Shown here in pieces: positions 29,400-38,675 of a stretch of DNA of 64,000 nt. A program made the position numbers and the translations under genes. Source of the DNA: a candidate division NC10 bacterium CSP1-5 (GTDB lineage: Bacteria; Methylomirabilota; Methylomirabilia; Methylomirabilales; CSP1-5). The DNA is taken from NCBI GenBank assembly GCA_001443495.1, contig LDXR01000004.1, positions 98,295-162,294 on the forward strand, in the 5' to 3' direction. The notes beneath the pieces are model-generated. The model saw nothing but the letters and a program-made list of their open reading frames with translations. It was not told where the DNA came from and did no database searches. Within the stretch, counting starts at the first letter, position 1. The number at the start of each line of letters is the position of its first letter.

Positions 29400-31054
29400 G
29401 GCTTTTTCTCTGTGGTTTCTGGGCCGGGCCGCTCGCCCGGAATGTTCAGTCGCATGCGGTACAGCGTAGTGCGCGCCGTCAGGTAGAGGGTCTTGCCATC
29501 CTCATCGCCCCAGGCCATGTTGTGAATATGCTTGGGGGCAATGATCGTGCCCAGGTGTTTGCCCGCGGGTGAGATCACCCACAGTCCGCCAGGGCCAGAG
29601 ACGTAGAGATTGCCCTGCTGATCCACTTTCACTCCGTCAATCGCGTCTTCGCCACGGGCAGTGGTCATATCAAAGAAGACTCTGCCATTCGACACGGCTC
29701 CATCAGCATTCGCCTCGTAGCGCATGACGACCTTTTTCTTCTCGTCCCAATTGCCGACGTACAGGTATTTCTCGTCGGGGGAAAGCGCAATGCCATTGGG
29801 ACCGCTCAATTCCTTGCTGATTACCTGAAGTTTGCCCTTGTAGAGCGAGTAGACTCCGCTGAAGGGCAGTTCCTTGCGCGGATCGGCGGAAAACTTCGGC
29901 AGCCCGAACGGCGGGTCGGTGAAATAAAGTGTCCCATCGGACTTGTAGACGAGGTCGTTCGGGCTGTTGAGCCGCTTGCCCTCGTACCGGTCGACCAGCA
30001 CCGTCGCCGTCCCATCCTTCTCAAGACGGATGACGCGGCGATTACCGTGTTCATTGATGGTGAGCCGACCCTCGCGATCCAGCGTCAGTCCGTTCGATCC
30101 GGGCTGGCCATATTCGGCGATGTCGGCGCCGGCATACCCGCTCTTCTCTCTGAACGGCGAGAGCTGTCCGTCCTTGGTGTATTTGTAGATGACGTTGCTG
30201 TTCGGATCGCTGAAGAGCAGGTAGCTGCCGTTGGGAATCCAGACCGGGCCTTCGGTGAACTTGAAGCCCTCGGCCAACTTGAAGATCTTTGGGTTCGGCC
30301 CCACGATGGCGTCCATTGCGGGATCCTTCCTGATGACCTCGACGTTCACCTCATGGGGGGTGACTGCGATCGGCACCGTACTTCCCTTGGAGAACTCGAG
30401 CTTTGCCAGGCGCATCCAGATGAAGTTCGTCGGCGGGTTCGAAATTGGCCCGTTCATGCCGAACACGGCGAGCTGGATCTTCTGGCCCGGCCGTACGTCG
30501 CGACCGATGATCAGGCGGTTCGAGGCGTTCCAGCCCTTCACCACGGACCCACCGCTCTGTCCGGCCTGCCGTGGTAACTCACCATCCACCCAGACCTCGG
30601 CGTAGTCGTCCACGGATGTCTCGAACACGACCGTGGACCCTGTGGAATCGAACTGTCCGATCCGCTCGGGGATGGTGATATTGATCCGGTACCAGTTAAA
30701 GGACAGCCGGCCAGCGCCGCGGCGCTTGTCCAGCGTTGTGGGATCCAGCACCTCCCATCGCGAATCATCGAAGTCTGCCCCGCCCGCATGGGGAGTGTAG
30801 TCGTACGTCTTAATTGTCTTCCCTGTGGGCTGGCCGTCCGGTCCCGGCGCCTTGAAATCCACCTCGATGATCTTCGTGTCACTGTAACGCCACTCGCCTT
30901 TGATCAGGCGCACGCCTTCCTTCGTGGTCAAATCGATAGTCGCCTCGGGCTGGCCCGTGGGGACCTCTTGGAGGGCGTGTACCCCGGAACCAGTGGTCCC
31001 GAGGATCAACGCGACCGCGATTGCCGCAACGAGATGAGGCGTGCGCCCAGTCAT
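29396..31054 (-). CDS. Exported SMP-30/gluconolactonase-type protein with N-terminal carbohydrate-binding-like domain
   Basis: The 552-aa product has a signal peptide, then a jelly-roll region of about 200 residues (GEWRYSDTKIIEVDF, WYRINITIPERIG, VVFETSVDDYAEVWVDGEL) resembling the galactose-binding-like domains of sugar enzymes, and then a full SMP-30 propeller with TEGPVWIPNGSYLLFSD, RLNSPNDLVYKSDG and GPNGIALSPDEKYLYVGN. The metal-ligand residues are present. It is flanked with 4-bp overlaps by the HbpS-cupin gene and its shorter paralog, a tight operon. Periplasmic lactone hydrolysis is the likely activity. Confidence 0.88.
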   Translation of the reverse strand: MTGRTPHLVAAIAVALILGTTGSGVHALQEVPTGQPEATIDLTTKEGVRLIKGEWRYSDTKIIEVDFKAPGPDGQPTGKTIKTYDYTPHAGGADFDDSRWEVLDPTTLDKRRGAGRLSFNWYRINITIPERIGQFDSTGSTVVFETSVDDYAEVWVDGELPRQAGQSGGSVVKGWNASNRLIIGRDVRPGQKIQLAVFGMNGPISNPPTNFIWMRLAKLEFSKGSTVPIAVTPHEVNVEVIRKDPAMDAIVGPNPKIFKLAEGFKFTEGPVWIPNGSYLLFSDPNSNVIYKYTKDGQLSPFREKSGYAGADIAEYGQPGSNGLTLDREGRLTINEHGNRRVIRLEKDGTATVLVDRYEGKRLNSPNDLVYKSDGTLYFTDPPFGLPKFSADPRKELPFSGVYSLYKGKLQVISKELSGPNGIALSPDEKYLYVGNWDEKKKVVMRYEANADGAVSNGRVFFDMTTARGEDAIDGVKVDQQGNLYVSGPGGLWVISPAGKHLGTIIAPKHIHNMAWGDEDGKTLYLTARTTLYRMRLNIPGERPGPETTEKKP

Positions 31055-31962
31055 TTGCCTTCTCCGGCGGGCGAGATGGGCTTGACGACGAAATAGAGGA
31101 AGGGCCCCTGGACCTCAGTGAACCAGTGAGGGACCCCGTTCGGGATGATGATCACGTCGCCCTTGGCGAGACGCCGCGTCTCGCCGCCCTGGATCGAAGG
31201 CCCGCGAATCTGGCCGGGCTCGGTGGTCTTAGCATCGACGAGCGTTCCACCGGTGACGAAGGTGGCGGAACCCTCGAGCACATAGATGACGTCGGTCTCC
31301 CAGTTGTGTATCTCGGCCATCCCCGGCGTATCGCGACGGCTCGCATGCACCATGTAATTCCGAGTGGCATGCATCATGTATTCGCCGTTGCCGATCAGCA
31401 CGGCTCCCTTGGAAAACGCCTCCGCCATTTTCTTGCTGTCAATGTAGGTGACCGCCGAAGAAGATTGCGTCCCGGCTGAACCTGTGGCACGAGCCGTGAG
31501 GGCACTGGCCCCCGCGATGGCAATCTCCTCGTCCAGCGAGGGGGTTTCCCCGCTCACGCCGATGGCGCCGATGACCTTTCCCTCAAAGAGGATCGGGATG
31601 CCACCCTGGAGTGGGGTGGCGCCGACAAGCCCTAACGCCGCGATGCGTCCGTCGCGGATCTGATCCTCGAACACCTTACTCGGCCGCCGGAAGATCGCCG
31701 CCGTTCGTGCCTTGCCGATCCCCACGTCCACGCTCGCTACCTGGGTGTCGTCGAGGCGCTCCAGGAGGATCAGGCTGCCGCCATCATCGACAACGGCGAT
31801 GACGACCTTTGCATTTTTCTTCTTTGCCTCGGCCTCAGCGGCTGCCGCGATCTTTTTCGCCCCGTCGAGCGTCAGGGCCTTCTTGGTGATTACCTGGGCC
31901 TGTGTCGTCGCGGCTACCGTGAGCACGGCGAGCCCCAGGGCAACAGTCTTCCAGGAGATCAT
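31051..31962 (-). CDS. Exported HbpS/GlcG (DUF336) - cupin fusion protein
   Basis: The 303-aa product has a signal peptide (TVALGLAVLTVAATTQAQ), then a GlcG/HbpS domain from about residue 25 (LTLDGAKKIAAAAEAEAKK, VVDDGGSLILLERLDDT, GGIPILFEGKVIGAIGVSG), and then a cupin domain from about residue 190 (HNWETDVIYVLEGSATFVTGG, GDVIIIPNGVPHWF) with His/Glu/His metal ligands. HbpS-type domains bind haem or corrinoid-like ligands in some proteins. The ATG at 31962 follows GGAGGAAGGG. It overlaps the long SMP-30 gene by 4 bp. The fusion order is unusual and the role unknown. Confidence 0.85.
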   Translation of the reverse strand: MISWKTVALGLAVLTVAATTQAQVITKKALTLDGAKKIAAAAEAEAKKKNAKVVIAVVDDGGSLILLERLDDTQVASVDVGIGKARTAAIFRRPSKVFEDQIRDGRIAALGLVGATPLQGGIPILFEGKVIGAIGVSGETPSLDEEIAIAGASALTARATGSAGTQSSSAVTYIDSKKMAEAFSKGAVLIGNGEYMMHATRNYMVHASRRDTPGMAEIHNWETDVIYVLEGSATFVTGGTLVDAKTTEPGQIRGPSIQGGETRRLAKGDVIIIPNGVPHWFTEVQGPFLYFVVKPISPAGEGK

Positions 31963-32006
31963 GACCCTTCCTCCGTCTGGTGGATCGATTACGTTGCGTT
32001 CTGCAG

Positions 32007-32423
32007 TCACTTGCCGTGGGCCTTGACCGGCTTGTCGAAGGGTGCCTCACCGAGCACGACTTCCGCCCATGCGCACCACATCTGCACCTTGGCGATGTCC
32101 TGCACGTACGCCGGTATGGTGATGGTCGTGGTTATCTTGTCGTCCTTCAGCTTGAGCCTGTCGAGGAGGTACACGGTTCCCTTGGAATCGATCAGTTGCC
32201 AGTGAGGGTCTGGGGAGCCCGGGACCTTGAAGTCCTTGGACAGGGTCAGGATGTGCTTGCCGCCCTTCACCTCGTGCGTGACTGTCCCGCCGTTGACCTC
32301 CTTGCCCTTGAAGGGCTTGGTGGTCTCGGCGGCGAAGCTGGCGGTGGCGGTCAACAACCCTAGTGTGACTAGCGTGGACAGCAGGGTGATTCCGATCGAG
32401 CGGGCCTGACGAACCGTACGCAT
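32007..32423 (-). CDS. Exported DM13-like domain protein
   Basis: The 138-aa product has a signal peptide ending near ASFAAE. The mature part (HILTLSKDFKVPGSPDPHWQLID, TITIPAYVQDIAKVQMWCAWAEVVLGEAPF) follows the DM13 pattern of a strand-rich domain with a conserved Trp-Cys near the end. DM13 domains are thought to take part in redox or haem chemistry. The ATG at 32423 follows AGAGGAGA. It is first in the five-gene operon leading into HbpS-cupin and the two propellers, which suggests a periplasmic redox/sugar-acid pathway. Assignment to DM13 is by pattern only. Confidence 0.65.
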   Translation of the reverse strand: MRTVRQARSIGITLLSTLVTLGLLTATASFAAETTKPFKGKEVNGGTVTHEVKGGKHILTLSKDFKVPGSPDPHWQLIDSKGTVYLLDRLKLKDDKITTTITIPAYVQDIAKVQMWCAWAEVVLGEAPFDKPVKAHGK

Positions 32424-32687
32424 GACGCATTCTCCTCTTGAAGTGTCGTTCTTGGGAGGCATCTGCCGTCGAGATATCTTCCGTTCACTGGATTAGATTC
32501 CGCATAGGGGGAAAAGGATTCAAGGGATTGTGAACCGATCGCGGGCGGGCCGAGGGGGTAAGAGGGCTTGCGGTTCCTTTGGAGTCGAAAGCGGGGCCCT
32601 CGAGGCTTTGCGTGCCGCAAAGGCAAATACTTACGATGTGGACACCGGGGATGTTTCCAGGATCAGGGCCTGAGGAGGGGGGCATGA
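32424..32687. other. Intergenic stretch between the DM13-like and aquaporin genes
   Basis: About 260 bp with no supported gene. It should contain the promoter for the minus-strand DM13-like operon, but no clear consensus box was found. Confidence 0.4.
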
Positions 32688-33494
32688 CTAACTGTAGCCG
32701 CAACGGAAGATGCAGCGCTTGTCGTTATGATGATGCAGCTTTGCGCAGATCGCTCCACGGGGCCCGATTGAGCGCAGGTACGTCTCCGCCGCTAACAGCA
32801 TCCCGATCGGGGGCGCCGTGAAGTAGATCCATAGGGCCTGCCAGAGCTGCGCCGGGAGGGCTGATCCAAAGGTGCGCGCGGGGTTCATGCTCATTCCGGA
32901 GATGGGGGCCTCTGCGATGATGTATATCGCCACGAGGACCCCGGCAAAAAGTCCTGTGTGCCGGGCCAGGCTCTCAGTGTTGGTGGTCACCAGGACGGCG
33001 AACATGAGGACGAAGGAGATCGCGACTTCAGCCAGGAATGCGATGGCCGGTCCACCTGGGCCCGGGATCGTGGCGACATACAGGACGGGCGGATTGGCGA
33101 ACGATTGACCGAGGGCTAGAGTGACGAGCAAGACCCCAGCCACCCCTCCGGCAAATTGCGCAGCGATGTAGAACAGGGCATCCCAGGGTTCGATCTTTCC
33201 GAGCCGAAAGAAGGTCAAGGTGACCGATGGGTTGATATGGGCCCCCGACTGCTTACCCCAGGGCGAGTAGATGATCCCGATGGCGGTGAGCCCCATCGCT
33301 GTCCCCATCAGGATGCGCCGTAGGAAGGGGTCGGCGATGGCCTGGTGGGCAGGCGAGCCCGGGTATTCGAGGATGGTGCCGAAGGTGCCGGCCGAGATCA
33401 TGAACATGCCGAGCCCGGCAGCCTCCATTACATACTCGGGCCAGTGGCGTCTCAAGGCATCAAGCATGCGGCCACTCCACCGATTGGTTGCCAT
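32688..33494 (-). CDS. MIP family channel (aquaporin)
   Basis: The 268-aa membrane protein has six hydrophobic segments and the two half-helix motifs: GAHINPSVT (NPS instead of NPA) and SMNPARTFG (NPA). The NPS variant in the first loop is known among bacterial and plant-like aquaporins. A Cys/His-rich C-terminal tail (CAKLHHHNDKRCIFRC) is present and could bind metal; I recall similar tails in a bacterial aquaporin subgroup. It starts 5 bp after the glucose-dehydrogenase-type gene and is probably co-transcribed with it. Water or small polyol transport is likely. Confidence 0.9.
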   Translation of the reverse strand: MATNRWSGRMLDALRRHWPEYVMEAAGLGMFMISAGTFGTILEYPGSPAHQAIADPFLRRILMGTAMGLTAIGIIYSPWGKQSGAHINPSVTLTFFRLGKIEPWDALFYIAAQFAGGVAGVLLVTLALGQSFANPPVLYVATIPGPGGPAIAFLAEVAISFVLMFAVLVTTNTESLARHTGLFAGVLVAIYIIAEAPISGMSMNPARTFGSALPAQLWQALWIYFTAPPIGMLLAAETYLRSIGPRGAICAKLHHHNDKRCIFRCGYS

Positions 33495-33498
33495 CCAG

Positions 33499-34602
33499 CT
33501 AGTCCTTGGCCACGTTCACGAAGACCTTGATGGCGTTCTTCTCTTCGATCAGGAGTCGCATCATTTCCTTATAGTTCTCCAGCCCGTTTACAGGATGCGT
33601 GAGTAACTTAGACAGCCATCCGGGGTACTCGAGCTCGGCCTGCGAGAGGTCTTTGGCGCCCAGCTCGAAGTATTCGCGGTTGGCATTCACACTGCCGACG
33701 GCCGCCTTGTTGCCGAGGACGAAGCCCAGGTTGATCTTGTCGGCGGGGATTTCCACCTTTCGGTCGCCGCCCGTGACGCTGAGCATCACGAGGACGCCGT
33801 TCTTCGCAAGCACCTCCATGGCCTCAAACACCAGAGGCGAGAATCCCGTTCCCTCGAGAATGAGGTCGAAGGAGCCGAACTTCACCGCCGCCTGCGTGAG
33901 CGTCACGTCCTGAGTGCTCACATACGGGGCCCCGATCTTCTCCACCAACTGTGCGTTCACGTAGGGGGGGCGGGTGCGCCCGAGGGCGACGACCTCAAGC
34001 CCACGCAGCCTGAGGAGCATGGTGGCGATGAGCCCCAGCGGCCCTGTGCCCAACACGGCAGCGCGGCGTGGTTGCCACACCTTGAGCCGCCGCTGGATCT
34101 CGTACGCCTGCACGATACCCTTCTCGGCCACGCTGGTCGGCTCCATCAGCACCCCGACGTGCTGCAGTCCCTGCGGCACCTTGACGATGTATTCCGGCTC
34201 GTCGACATAGTACTCGGTCAGAAAGCCGTGACGCAGGTTGATGCCGCGCTCGAAGTAGGTGTCGTCGGTGGTCATGTCGTAGGTGCCGATCCGATCGTAG
34301 ATGCTCGAGCCCGGCCGTCGGACGGTGGCCGCCACGTAATCGCCGGGTCGGAGCTCCGTGACCTTGGGCCCCACGGCCTCCACGCGACCGAAGCTCTCGT
34401 GCCCGAGAATCAGGAAGTCGTCGCCAGGAGGGGCCTGGCCATACTCTGCGGCGTTGATCTCTTTGTCTGTCCCATCCACACCGACCTGCAGCACCTTCAC
34501 GAGGACACCCCGCCCATTGGGGATGTCCTGGACCGAGGGCTTTGGCACTTCCCTGAGGTGGATACTCCCGGCTTTGCCGGGATGAACGGCAATGGCTTTC
34601 AT
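33499..34602 (-). CDS. Medium-chain dehydrogenase, glucose 1-dehydrogenase-like
   Basis: The 367-aa protein is an MDR enzyme of the glucose-dehydrogenase branch. [10 protein letters not shown] near residue 42 replaces the usual Cys zinc ligand with Asp, as in archaeal glucose dehydrogenases. [12 protein letters not shown] carries the catalytic His, [21 protein letters not shown] is the cofactor-binding motif, and [22 protein letters not shown] follows. The product of such enzymes, gluconolactone, is what the gluconolactonase-type propellers nearby would open. The MDR enzyme is cytoplasmic while the propellers are exported, so a direct pathway is only a suggestion. Confidence 0.88.
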   Translation of the reverse strand: MKAIAVHPGKAGSIHLREVPKPSVQDIPNGRGVLVKVLQVGVDGTDKEINAAEYGQAPPGDDFLILGHESFGRVEAVGPKVTELRPGDYVAATVRRPGSSIYDRIGTYDMTTDDTYFERGINLRHGFLTEYYVDEPEYIVKVPQGLQHVGVLMEPTSVAEKGIVQAYEIQRRLKVWQPRRAAVLGTGPLGLIATMLLRLRGLEVVALGRTRPPYVNAQLVEKIGAPYVSTQDVTLTQAAVKFGSFDLILEGTGFSPLVFEAMEVLAKNGVLVMLSVTGGDRKVEIPADKINLGFVLGNKAAVGSVNANREYFELGAKDLSQAELEYPGWLSKLLTHPVNGLENYKEMMRLLIEEKNAIKVFVNVAKD

Positions 34603-34790
34603 GGTGTGCCTCCTCCTACCGTGTGTTCACAGGGAGCCGATCTCTCCGCCAGTGGATGGTCTTCGCGTTCATGATGAGATTGTCGCTGAAGGAAAGACCC
34701 TTGACTTCACCTGCGAATTAGACGCGGTTGGGGAGGGAAGAGATGCACGGAGTTTGACCCGAGGGGGCAACCGCGGTGCATCAGAGAGGC

Positions 34791-35072
34791 CTACCGACCC
34801 CGGCGGCCTTTCTGGGTCCGCTCCCGGAGGAACCGGCGCACACGGCGTTCCAGTTCGGCAGGGATGCTTTCGTAGCGCAGGGATCGGGTGACGTGGACGG
34901 TTTTCTTGTATGTATTCAAAAAGGCCACACAATCCGAGCAAAGACGGAGATGGTCTTCGAAGGCCGAGGCGGTGCCTCGGTCCAGCTCCCCTGTCAGATA
35001 GTCCAGAAGCAGGTCCGTAATCTCTCGACAAATCGCGGACTGTGCTCGCCCGACAATGCTGCGTCTCGCCAC
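34791..35072 (-). CDS. Small zinc-finger anti-sigma factor
   Basis: The 93-aa protein is a short zf-HC2 domain: ICREITDLLLDYLTGEL then HLRLCSDC (His-x3-Cys-x2-Cys). It has no transmembrane segment, so it is likely a cytoplasmic zinc-dependent (ZAS/RsrA-like) redox- or metal-responsive anti-sigma factor. It lies 10 bp after the sigma factor gene. Confidence 0.85.
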   Translation of the reverse strand: MARRSIVGRAQSAICREITDLLLDYLTGELDRGTASAFEDHLRLCSDCVAFLNTYKKTVHVTRSLRYESIPAELERRVRRFLRERTQKGRRGR

Positions 35073-35082
35073 GTCATGCTCC

Positions 35083-35769
35083 CTAAAAGGGTGAGTGCCC
35101 GAGCGTAACCGCCAACCTCCCCCGCAGGAAGAGACGCGCCCGATGCAGGCGGATCTTGACCGCGGGCACGCTCAGTCCGAGGGCCTGGCCGATCTCACGA
35201 TTCGGAACGCCTTCCAGATCGCTCAGCATCACCACTGCCTTATCGACCGGGCGGAGCTGATCGAGCGCCTGCCGGAGGATGCCGTGTAGCTCCTTACTCG
35301 CGAGGAGTTTCTCAGTGTCCTGCGACCAATCGACCACCGACCCCGCGCCGCCGAGATGATGGCCGTCCGGTTCGTACTTGGGCAGATAGTCTTCGTAGGA
35401 AACCTCTTTCGTCCTCTTGCGGCGGCGGAGCCTGGTGAGGGCTGCGTTCGTGGCGAGGCGGTACAGCCACGTCGAAAACGCTGCCTCCCCTCGAAACGTC
35501 TTTGCCTTTTCGTATAGCGTCAGGAATACCTCTTGTACGACCTCTTCCGCCTCCGCTTCATTGCCGACGAGCGCGATGGCCTGCCGATAGACCCTGGAGC
35601 AATAGCGCCGGTAAAGGGCTTCGAGCGCCTGCGCATCTTTGGCCTTGACACGCTCGACGAGCGAGCCCTCTTCCTCGGCGGGCTGTCGGGCCGGCGCTTG
35701 GGGTGGAACGCCCCTCTCGGCTCCTTGCGGGCCCCGCCCCGCCGCCCTTCTCTTCGTGTTAACGGCCAT
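35083..35769 (-). CDS. ECF RNA polymerase sigma factor
   Basis: The 228-aa protein carries sigma region 2 (IALVGNEAEAEEVVQEVFLTLYEKA with FRGEAAFSTWLYRLATNAAL) and region 4 (LRPVDKAVVMLSDLEGVPNREIGQALGLSVPAVKIRLHRAR). The N-terminal 35 residues are a Pro/Gln/Arg-rich extension. The neighbouring soluble zinc-finger protein is its probable anti-sigma factor. Region 4 is preceded by a longer linker than in the other two sigma factors of this window. Confidence 0.92.
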   Translation of the reverse strand: MAVNTKRRAAGRGPQGAERGVPPQAPARQPAEEEGSLVERVKAKDAQALEALYRRYCSRVYRQAIALVGNEAEAEEVVQEVFLTLYEKAKTFRGEAAFSTWLYRLATNAALTRLRRRKRTKEVSYEDYLPKYEPDGHHLGGAGSVVDWSQDTEKLLASKELHGILRQALDQLRPVDKAVVMLSDLEGVPNREIGQALGLSVPAVKIRLHRARLFLRGRLAVTLGHSPF

Positions 35770-35997
35770 GGCCCCTAAGTCCTTTAGATGCTTGAGACAC
35801 GGTAATGGATATCAACCTACAGCACGAAAACGTCGCGTGGGGCCGGTGGGGAGAGGTCAGTTTCCCGATCGCGTTTCCCCTCGACGACACGACAGACTAT
35901 TCGCGCGGGGTCTCGCCTGTCAAGGCAAAACCTCCGAATCCTGCTACAGCAGAGTACCTCCACGGTCTATTGAAGAAGACCATGGGGCGGCGTCGGA

Positions 35998-37203
35998 TTA
36001 GGTTCTCGGAGGAACTCGGAGGAATAGGGAGAGAGAGCCCGCGGCCAGGGCCGTCGCGCTGATCGCACCCAGGCTCAGGGAGAGGCCGGTGGCATCGCTC
36101 AGGAGGCCGGCGAGGAACGGGGCGGCCGCCCCGGTCGCCATGACGACGGTGTAGTAAAGGGCGTAGCCACGAGAGCGCCCCTGGGGGGCCACGAGTTCCG
36201 GAACGGTGCCGTAGAGCACGGAAGACGTTCCATTCAGGACGAGCCCGACCAACGGGATGACGAAAAAAATCGCGGCGGAGGAGAGGGGGAGCAGGGCGAG
36301 GATCAGGGCTCCTGTGAGGATCTCCGTTCCGAGGATCATTGGGACAATCCCACACCGATCCGCCAGGACCCCGCACAGGAACTTCCCCACCGCTCCTCCG
36401 GCGAAAAGGAGGGTGAAGACCAGACCGATTTCTTCCGGTCCCATGCCTTTTTGCACGAGGAGGAACGGCAGGAACGTCAGGAAGGACGTCCTGGTGGAGT
36501 CGTCGAGCATCCCGATCAGCGTCAGGCGACGGAAGCGCCGCCGATCGAGGATGCCCCACCCCTGCGACGGGTTTGCGGGGCGCGGCTGGATCAGTGTGGG
36601 CGGGGTCGTCCCCCGCTTCGCGAGATACAACCCAAGGACCCCGCCCGTCGTCACGGCGAAGAGTCCCAGGACGACAAAACCTCCCCGCCATCCCCAGGAG
36701 GCGGCCAGGACCCCGATCAGGCCGGGAAGGATGACCTTGCCCAGGTCGCCGGAGAAATTATAGGTGCCCAGCGCCGTGCGACGCCCGGCCGACTGGTATG
36801 CGTGGGAGACCAGCGACGAGGCCAGGGGATGCTGAACCCCTGATCCGCCCCCCGCGAGTGTGAGCAGCCAGACGAGGAAGGCGTACGAGATGACGAGGGC
36901 CGTCGCCACCAAGCTGAGCCCGAGGAGGGCGGTGCCGGCACTCAGGATCAGGATCTCGCCCGCCCGCTCCGCCAGGAACGAAGCGGGGATCTGCATGCCG
37001 CTCAGCGCCCACGTGTACGCCGTCTTGAGCAGTCCGACCTGAGCGAAGGAGAGCTGAAGGTCGAGGGCGATCAGCGGGAAGAGGACGTAGAGGGCGTTGG
37101 CGCACCCGTCGTGAAGCAGATGGATGCTACAGCAGAGCGCAAGGGTCTCGACCCGGCCTGGACTGGCGGGTGCCTCTTCCAGGGAGGGCGAATGATCCGT
37201 CAT
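35998..37203 (-). CDS. Major facilitator superfamily transporter, fosmidomycin-resistance-like
   Basis: The 401-aa membrane protein has about twelve hydrophobic segments. SIHLLHDGCANALYVLFPLIALDLQLSFAQVGLL near the N-terminus matches the Fsr-like efflux branch, and the loop between helices 2 and 3 and the central LADRCGIVPM are MFS-typical. The ATG at 37203 opens at MTDHSPSLE; longer in-frame extensions have poor composition. The substrate is unknown. Divergent from the PilZ gene. Confidence 0.87.
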   Translation of the reverse strand: MTDHSPSLEEAPASPGRVETLALCCSIHLLHDGCANALYVLFPLIALDLQLSFAQVGLLKTAYTWALSGMQIPASFLAERAGEILILSAGTALLGLSLVATALVISYAFLVWLLTLAGGGSGVQHPLASSLVSHAYQSAGRRTALGTYNFSGDLGKVILPGLIGVLAASWGWRGGFVVLGLFAVTTGGVLGLYLAKRGTTPPTLIQPRPANPSQGWGILDRRRFRRLTLIGMLDDSTRTSFLTFLPFLLVQKGMGPEEIGLVFTLLFAGGAVGKFLCGVLADRCGIVPMILGTEILTGALILALLPLSSAAIFFVIPLVGLVLNGTSSVLYGTVPELVAPQGRSRGYALYYTVVMATGAAAPFLAGLLSDATGLSLSLGAISATALAAGSLSLFLRVPPRT

Positions 37204-37429
37204 GGCAAGGGAAGGATGCGGGAAAAGCTGGTGCCGGTCAAGGCAGAAGTATCGACGACGATGACGCCTGATGTTCGGGTCAGGGGCATGCTCGGGCAGC
37301 CCGCGGTGACCGCCGGTGAGGTTGATCGCCTGGCATATTTCTTGCTGCCTTCCGTCATTCAATGCGTGAGTGGTTCGACGGGGCTCACCACCGAGGTGGC
37401 ATCGAAGGCCTGCCATGAGGGATCATCGA

Positions 37430-38155
37430 ATGGAGCGCTATGAGAACAAGCGGCGCTGGCCACGCTTTGCCGCCTACCTCCCCGTCCAGTGCACGGTCTT
37501 GGATCCCGGGAAAGCCGACCACAGGCAAGTCACCGGCATGACGCTCAACATTGGGGGTGGCGGAATTGCCCTCTTACTGGGCGAGACCCTCGCCCTCGGG
37601 ATTCCAATCATGATCACACTTGGCCGTGAGGAACCGATCCGGGGACACGTCGTTTGGACTGACCGGCGTATGCTGACCTTCCTCAAGACCGCCGTCCCAC
37701 ACGGAGTGGCCTTCGAGAAGCCGGTTGATGCGTCTTGGGTCCAGCAATGGGTCTCTCAGGGCAGGAGGCGGGCGCATGTCCGGGCCCCCGTTCTCCTGGA
37801 TGTGGAGTTCACTCCGGCGGGCACGGGGGCTCATGGAACCTGTTTCAATCTGAGCCAGGGTGGGATGTTCATCGCGACGGAGCACCCGTCGCCGCCGGGG
37901 ACCGAGGTCATACTCCGCTTCGCCCTGCCGAGCGTGGCCGCCCCCCTTTCGGTCCGGGGGCGGGTTGCGTGGATATCCGGGCAGGACAGAGAGGCGAGTG
38001 CCGTCACCGGGATGGGGGTGCAGTTCCTCGATCTCAACCCGATGGATACTGCCGTGATCGGCACCTTCGTTGACCGTCTTCGCCCCGATGTATCCGCGCC
38101 GGACGCATCCCCACGCCTTCGCAGCGCCCGGGGTTCACGCCGTGCTCGTCGATAG
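37430..38155 (+). CDS. Double PilZ-domain protein
   Basis: The 241-aa protein has two PilZ-like domains. The first begins at RRWPRFAAYLPVQC and has TLNIGGGGIALLL; the second begins at GRRRAHVRAPVLLDVEF and has CFNLSQGGMFIAT. RxxxR plus (N/D)xSxxG are the c-di-GMP binding signatures: the second domain has the NLSQGG form and an RRRAHVR block; the first is less canonical (NIGGGG). It should sense c-di-GMP and act on motility, export or surface polymers. ATG 37430 follows GAGGGA. Confidence 0.85.
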   Translation: MERYENKRRWPRFAAYLPVQCTVLDPGKADHRQVTGMTLNIGGGGIALLLGETLALGIPIMITLGREEPIRGHVVWTDRRMLTFLKTAVPHGVAFEKPVDASWVQQWVSQGRRRAHVRAPVLLDVEFTPAGTGAHGTCFNLSQGGMFIATEHPSPPGTEVILRFALPSVAAPLSVRGRVAWISGQDREASAVTGMGVQFLDLNPMDTAVIGTFVDRLRPDVSAPDASPRLRSARGSRRARR

Positions 38156-38295
38156 TCCCTGCGGGTATCGCTCTGGCGATGGCCTGCGTATCCGAGGACG
38201 TTCGGGCCGGGAAAGGGTCCTGCACGCGGCACGATTCTTGCTCGAATAATCGGAGAAATGATGACTGGACGTGGCCTAAGCAGGCCGGGAGGCTT

Positions 38296-38550
38296 ATGAT
38301 GCGTGGAAATAGCAAACTGTGGAGGGGAGCACTGATCGTCTGCGTCGCGGTCTCCCTTCTCTTTTCCTCCGGCTGCGCCCTCTTCTTGGTGGGCGCGGGA
38401 GGGGCGGGCGGCTACCTCATCAGAAAAGGTGAGGAGGGAGATGCCCCGAGCAAGAAGGAGACCTCCAAGGGGTCGTCGTTACGTAACGAAGTTGACCTGA
38501 AGGTGGCCTCCGCTTCGCAGGGGGAAGCGGGGCAGGGAGACACCCGATGA
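38296..38550 (+). CDS. Small lipoprotein with glycine-zipper segment
   Basis: The 84-aa product starts at one of two adjacent ATGs (38296 or 38299) after GGAGG. It has a signal peptide and lipobox FSSGC, then a Gly-rich ALFLVGAGGAGGYLIRKG segment that is common in small outer-membrane lipoproteins, and a charged tail. Its stop overlaps the next start as ATGA. Confidence 0.7.
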   Translation: MMRGNSKLWRGALIVCVAVSLLFSSGCALFLVGAGGAGGYLIRKGEEGDAPSKKETSKGSSLRNEVDLKVASASQGEAGQGDTR

Positions 38551-38675
38551 GAAGGACGGTTTCCATTCTCATTGTGTTGCTCTTGATACTCTTGGCAGGA
38601 TGCGCGACCTTCCGGGGGATGGCGGAGGATACCGAGAACCTCGGTCGGGGAATCAAGAAGACGGTCTCTGAATAG
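38547..38675 (+). CDS. Entericidin-like small lipoprotein
   Basis: A 42-aa product, MRRTVSILIVLLLILLAGC then ATFRGMAEDTENLGRGIKK. It has a lipobox LAGC and the CxTxxGxxxDxxxxGxxI pattern of the entericidin A/B family of membrane lipoproteins. Translation is coupled to the preceding lipoprotein gene by an ATGA overlap. Too short for many gene finders. Confidence 0.75.
   Translation: MRRTVSILIVLLLILLAGCATFRGMAEDTENLGRGIKKTVSE

Noticed and set aside
35805..36062. 85-aa plus-strand frame upstream of the MFS gene
   Set aside because: Overlaps the 3' end of the MFS gene, lacks a ribosome site and has no recognisable domain.
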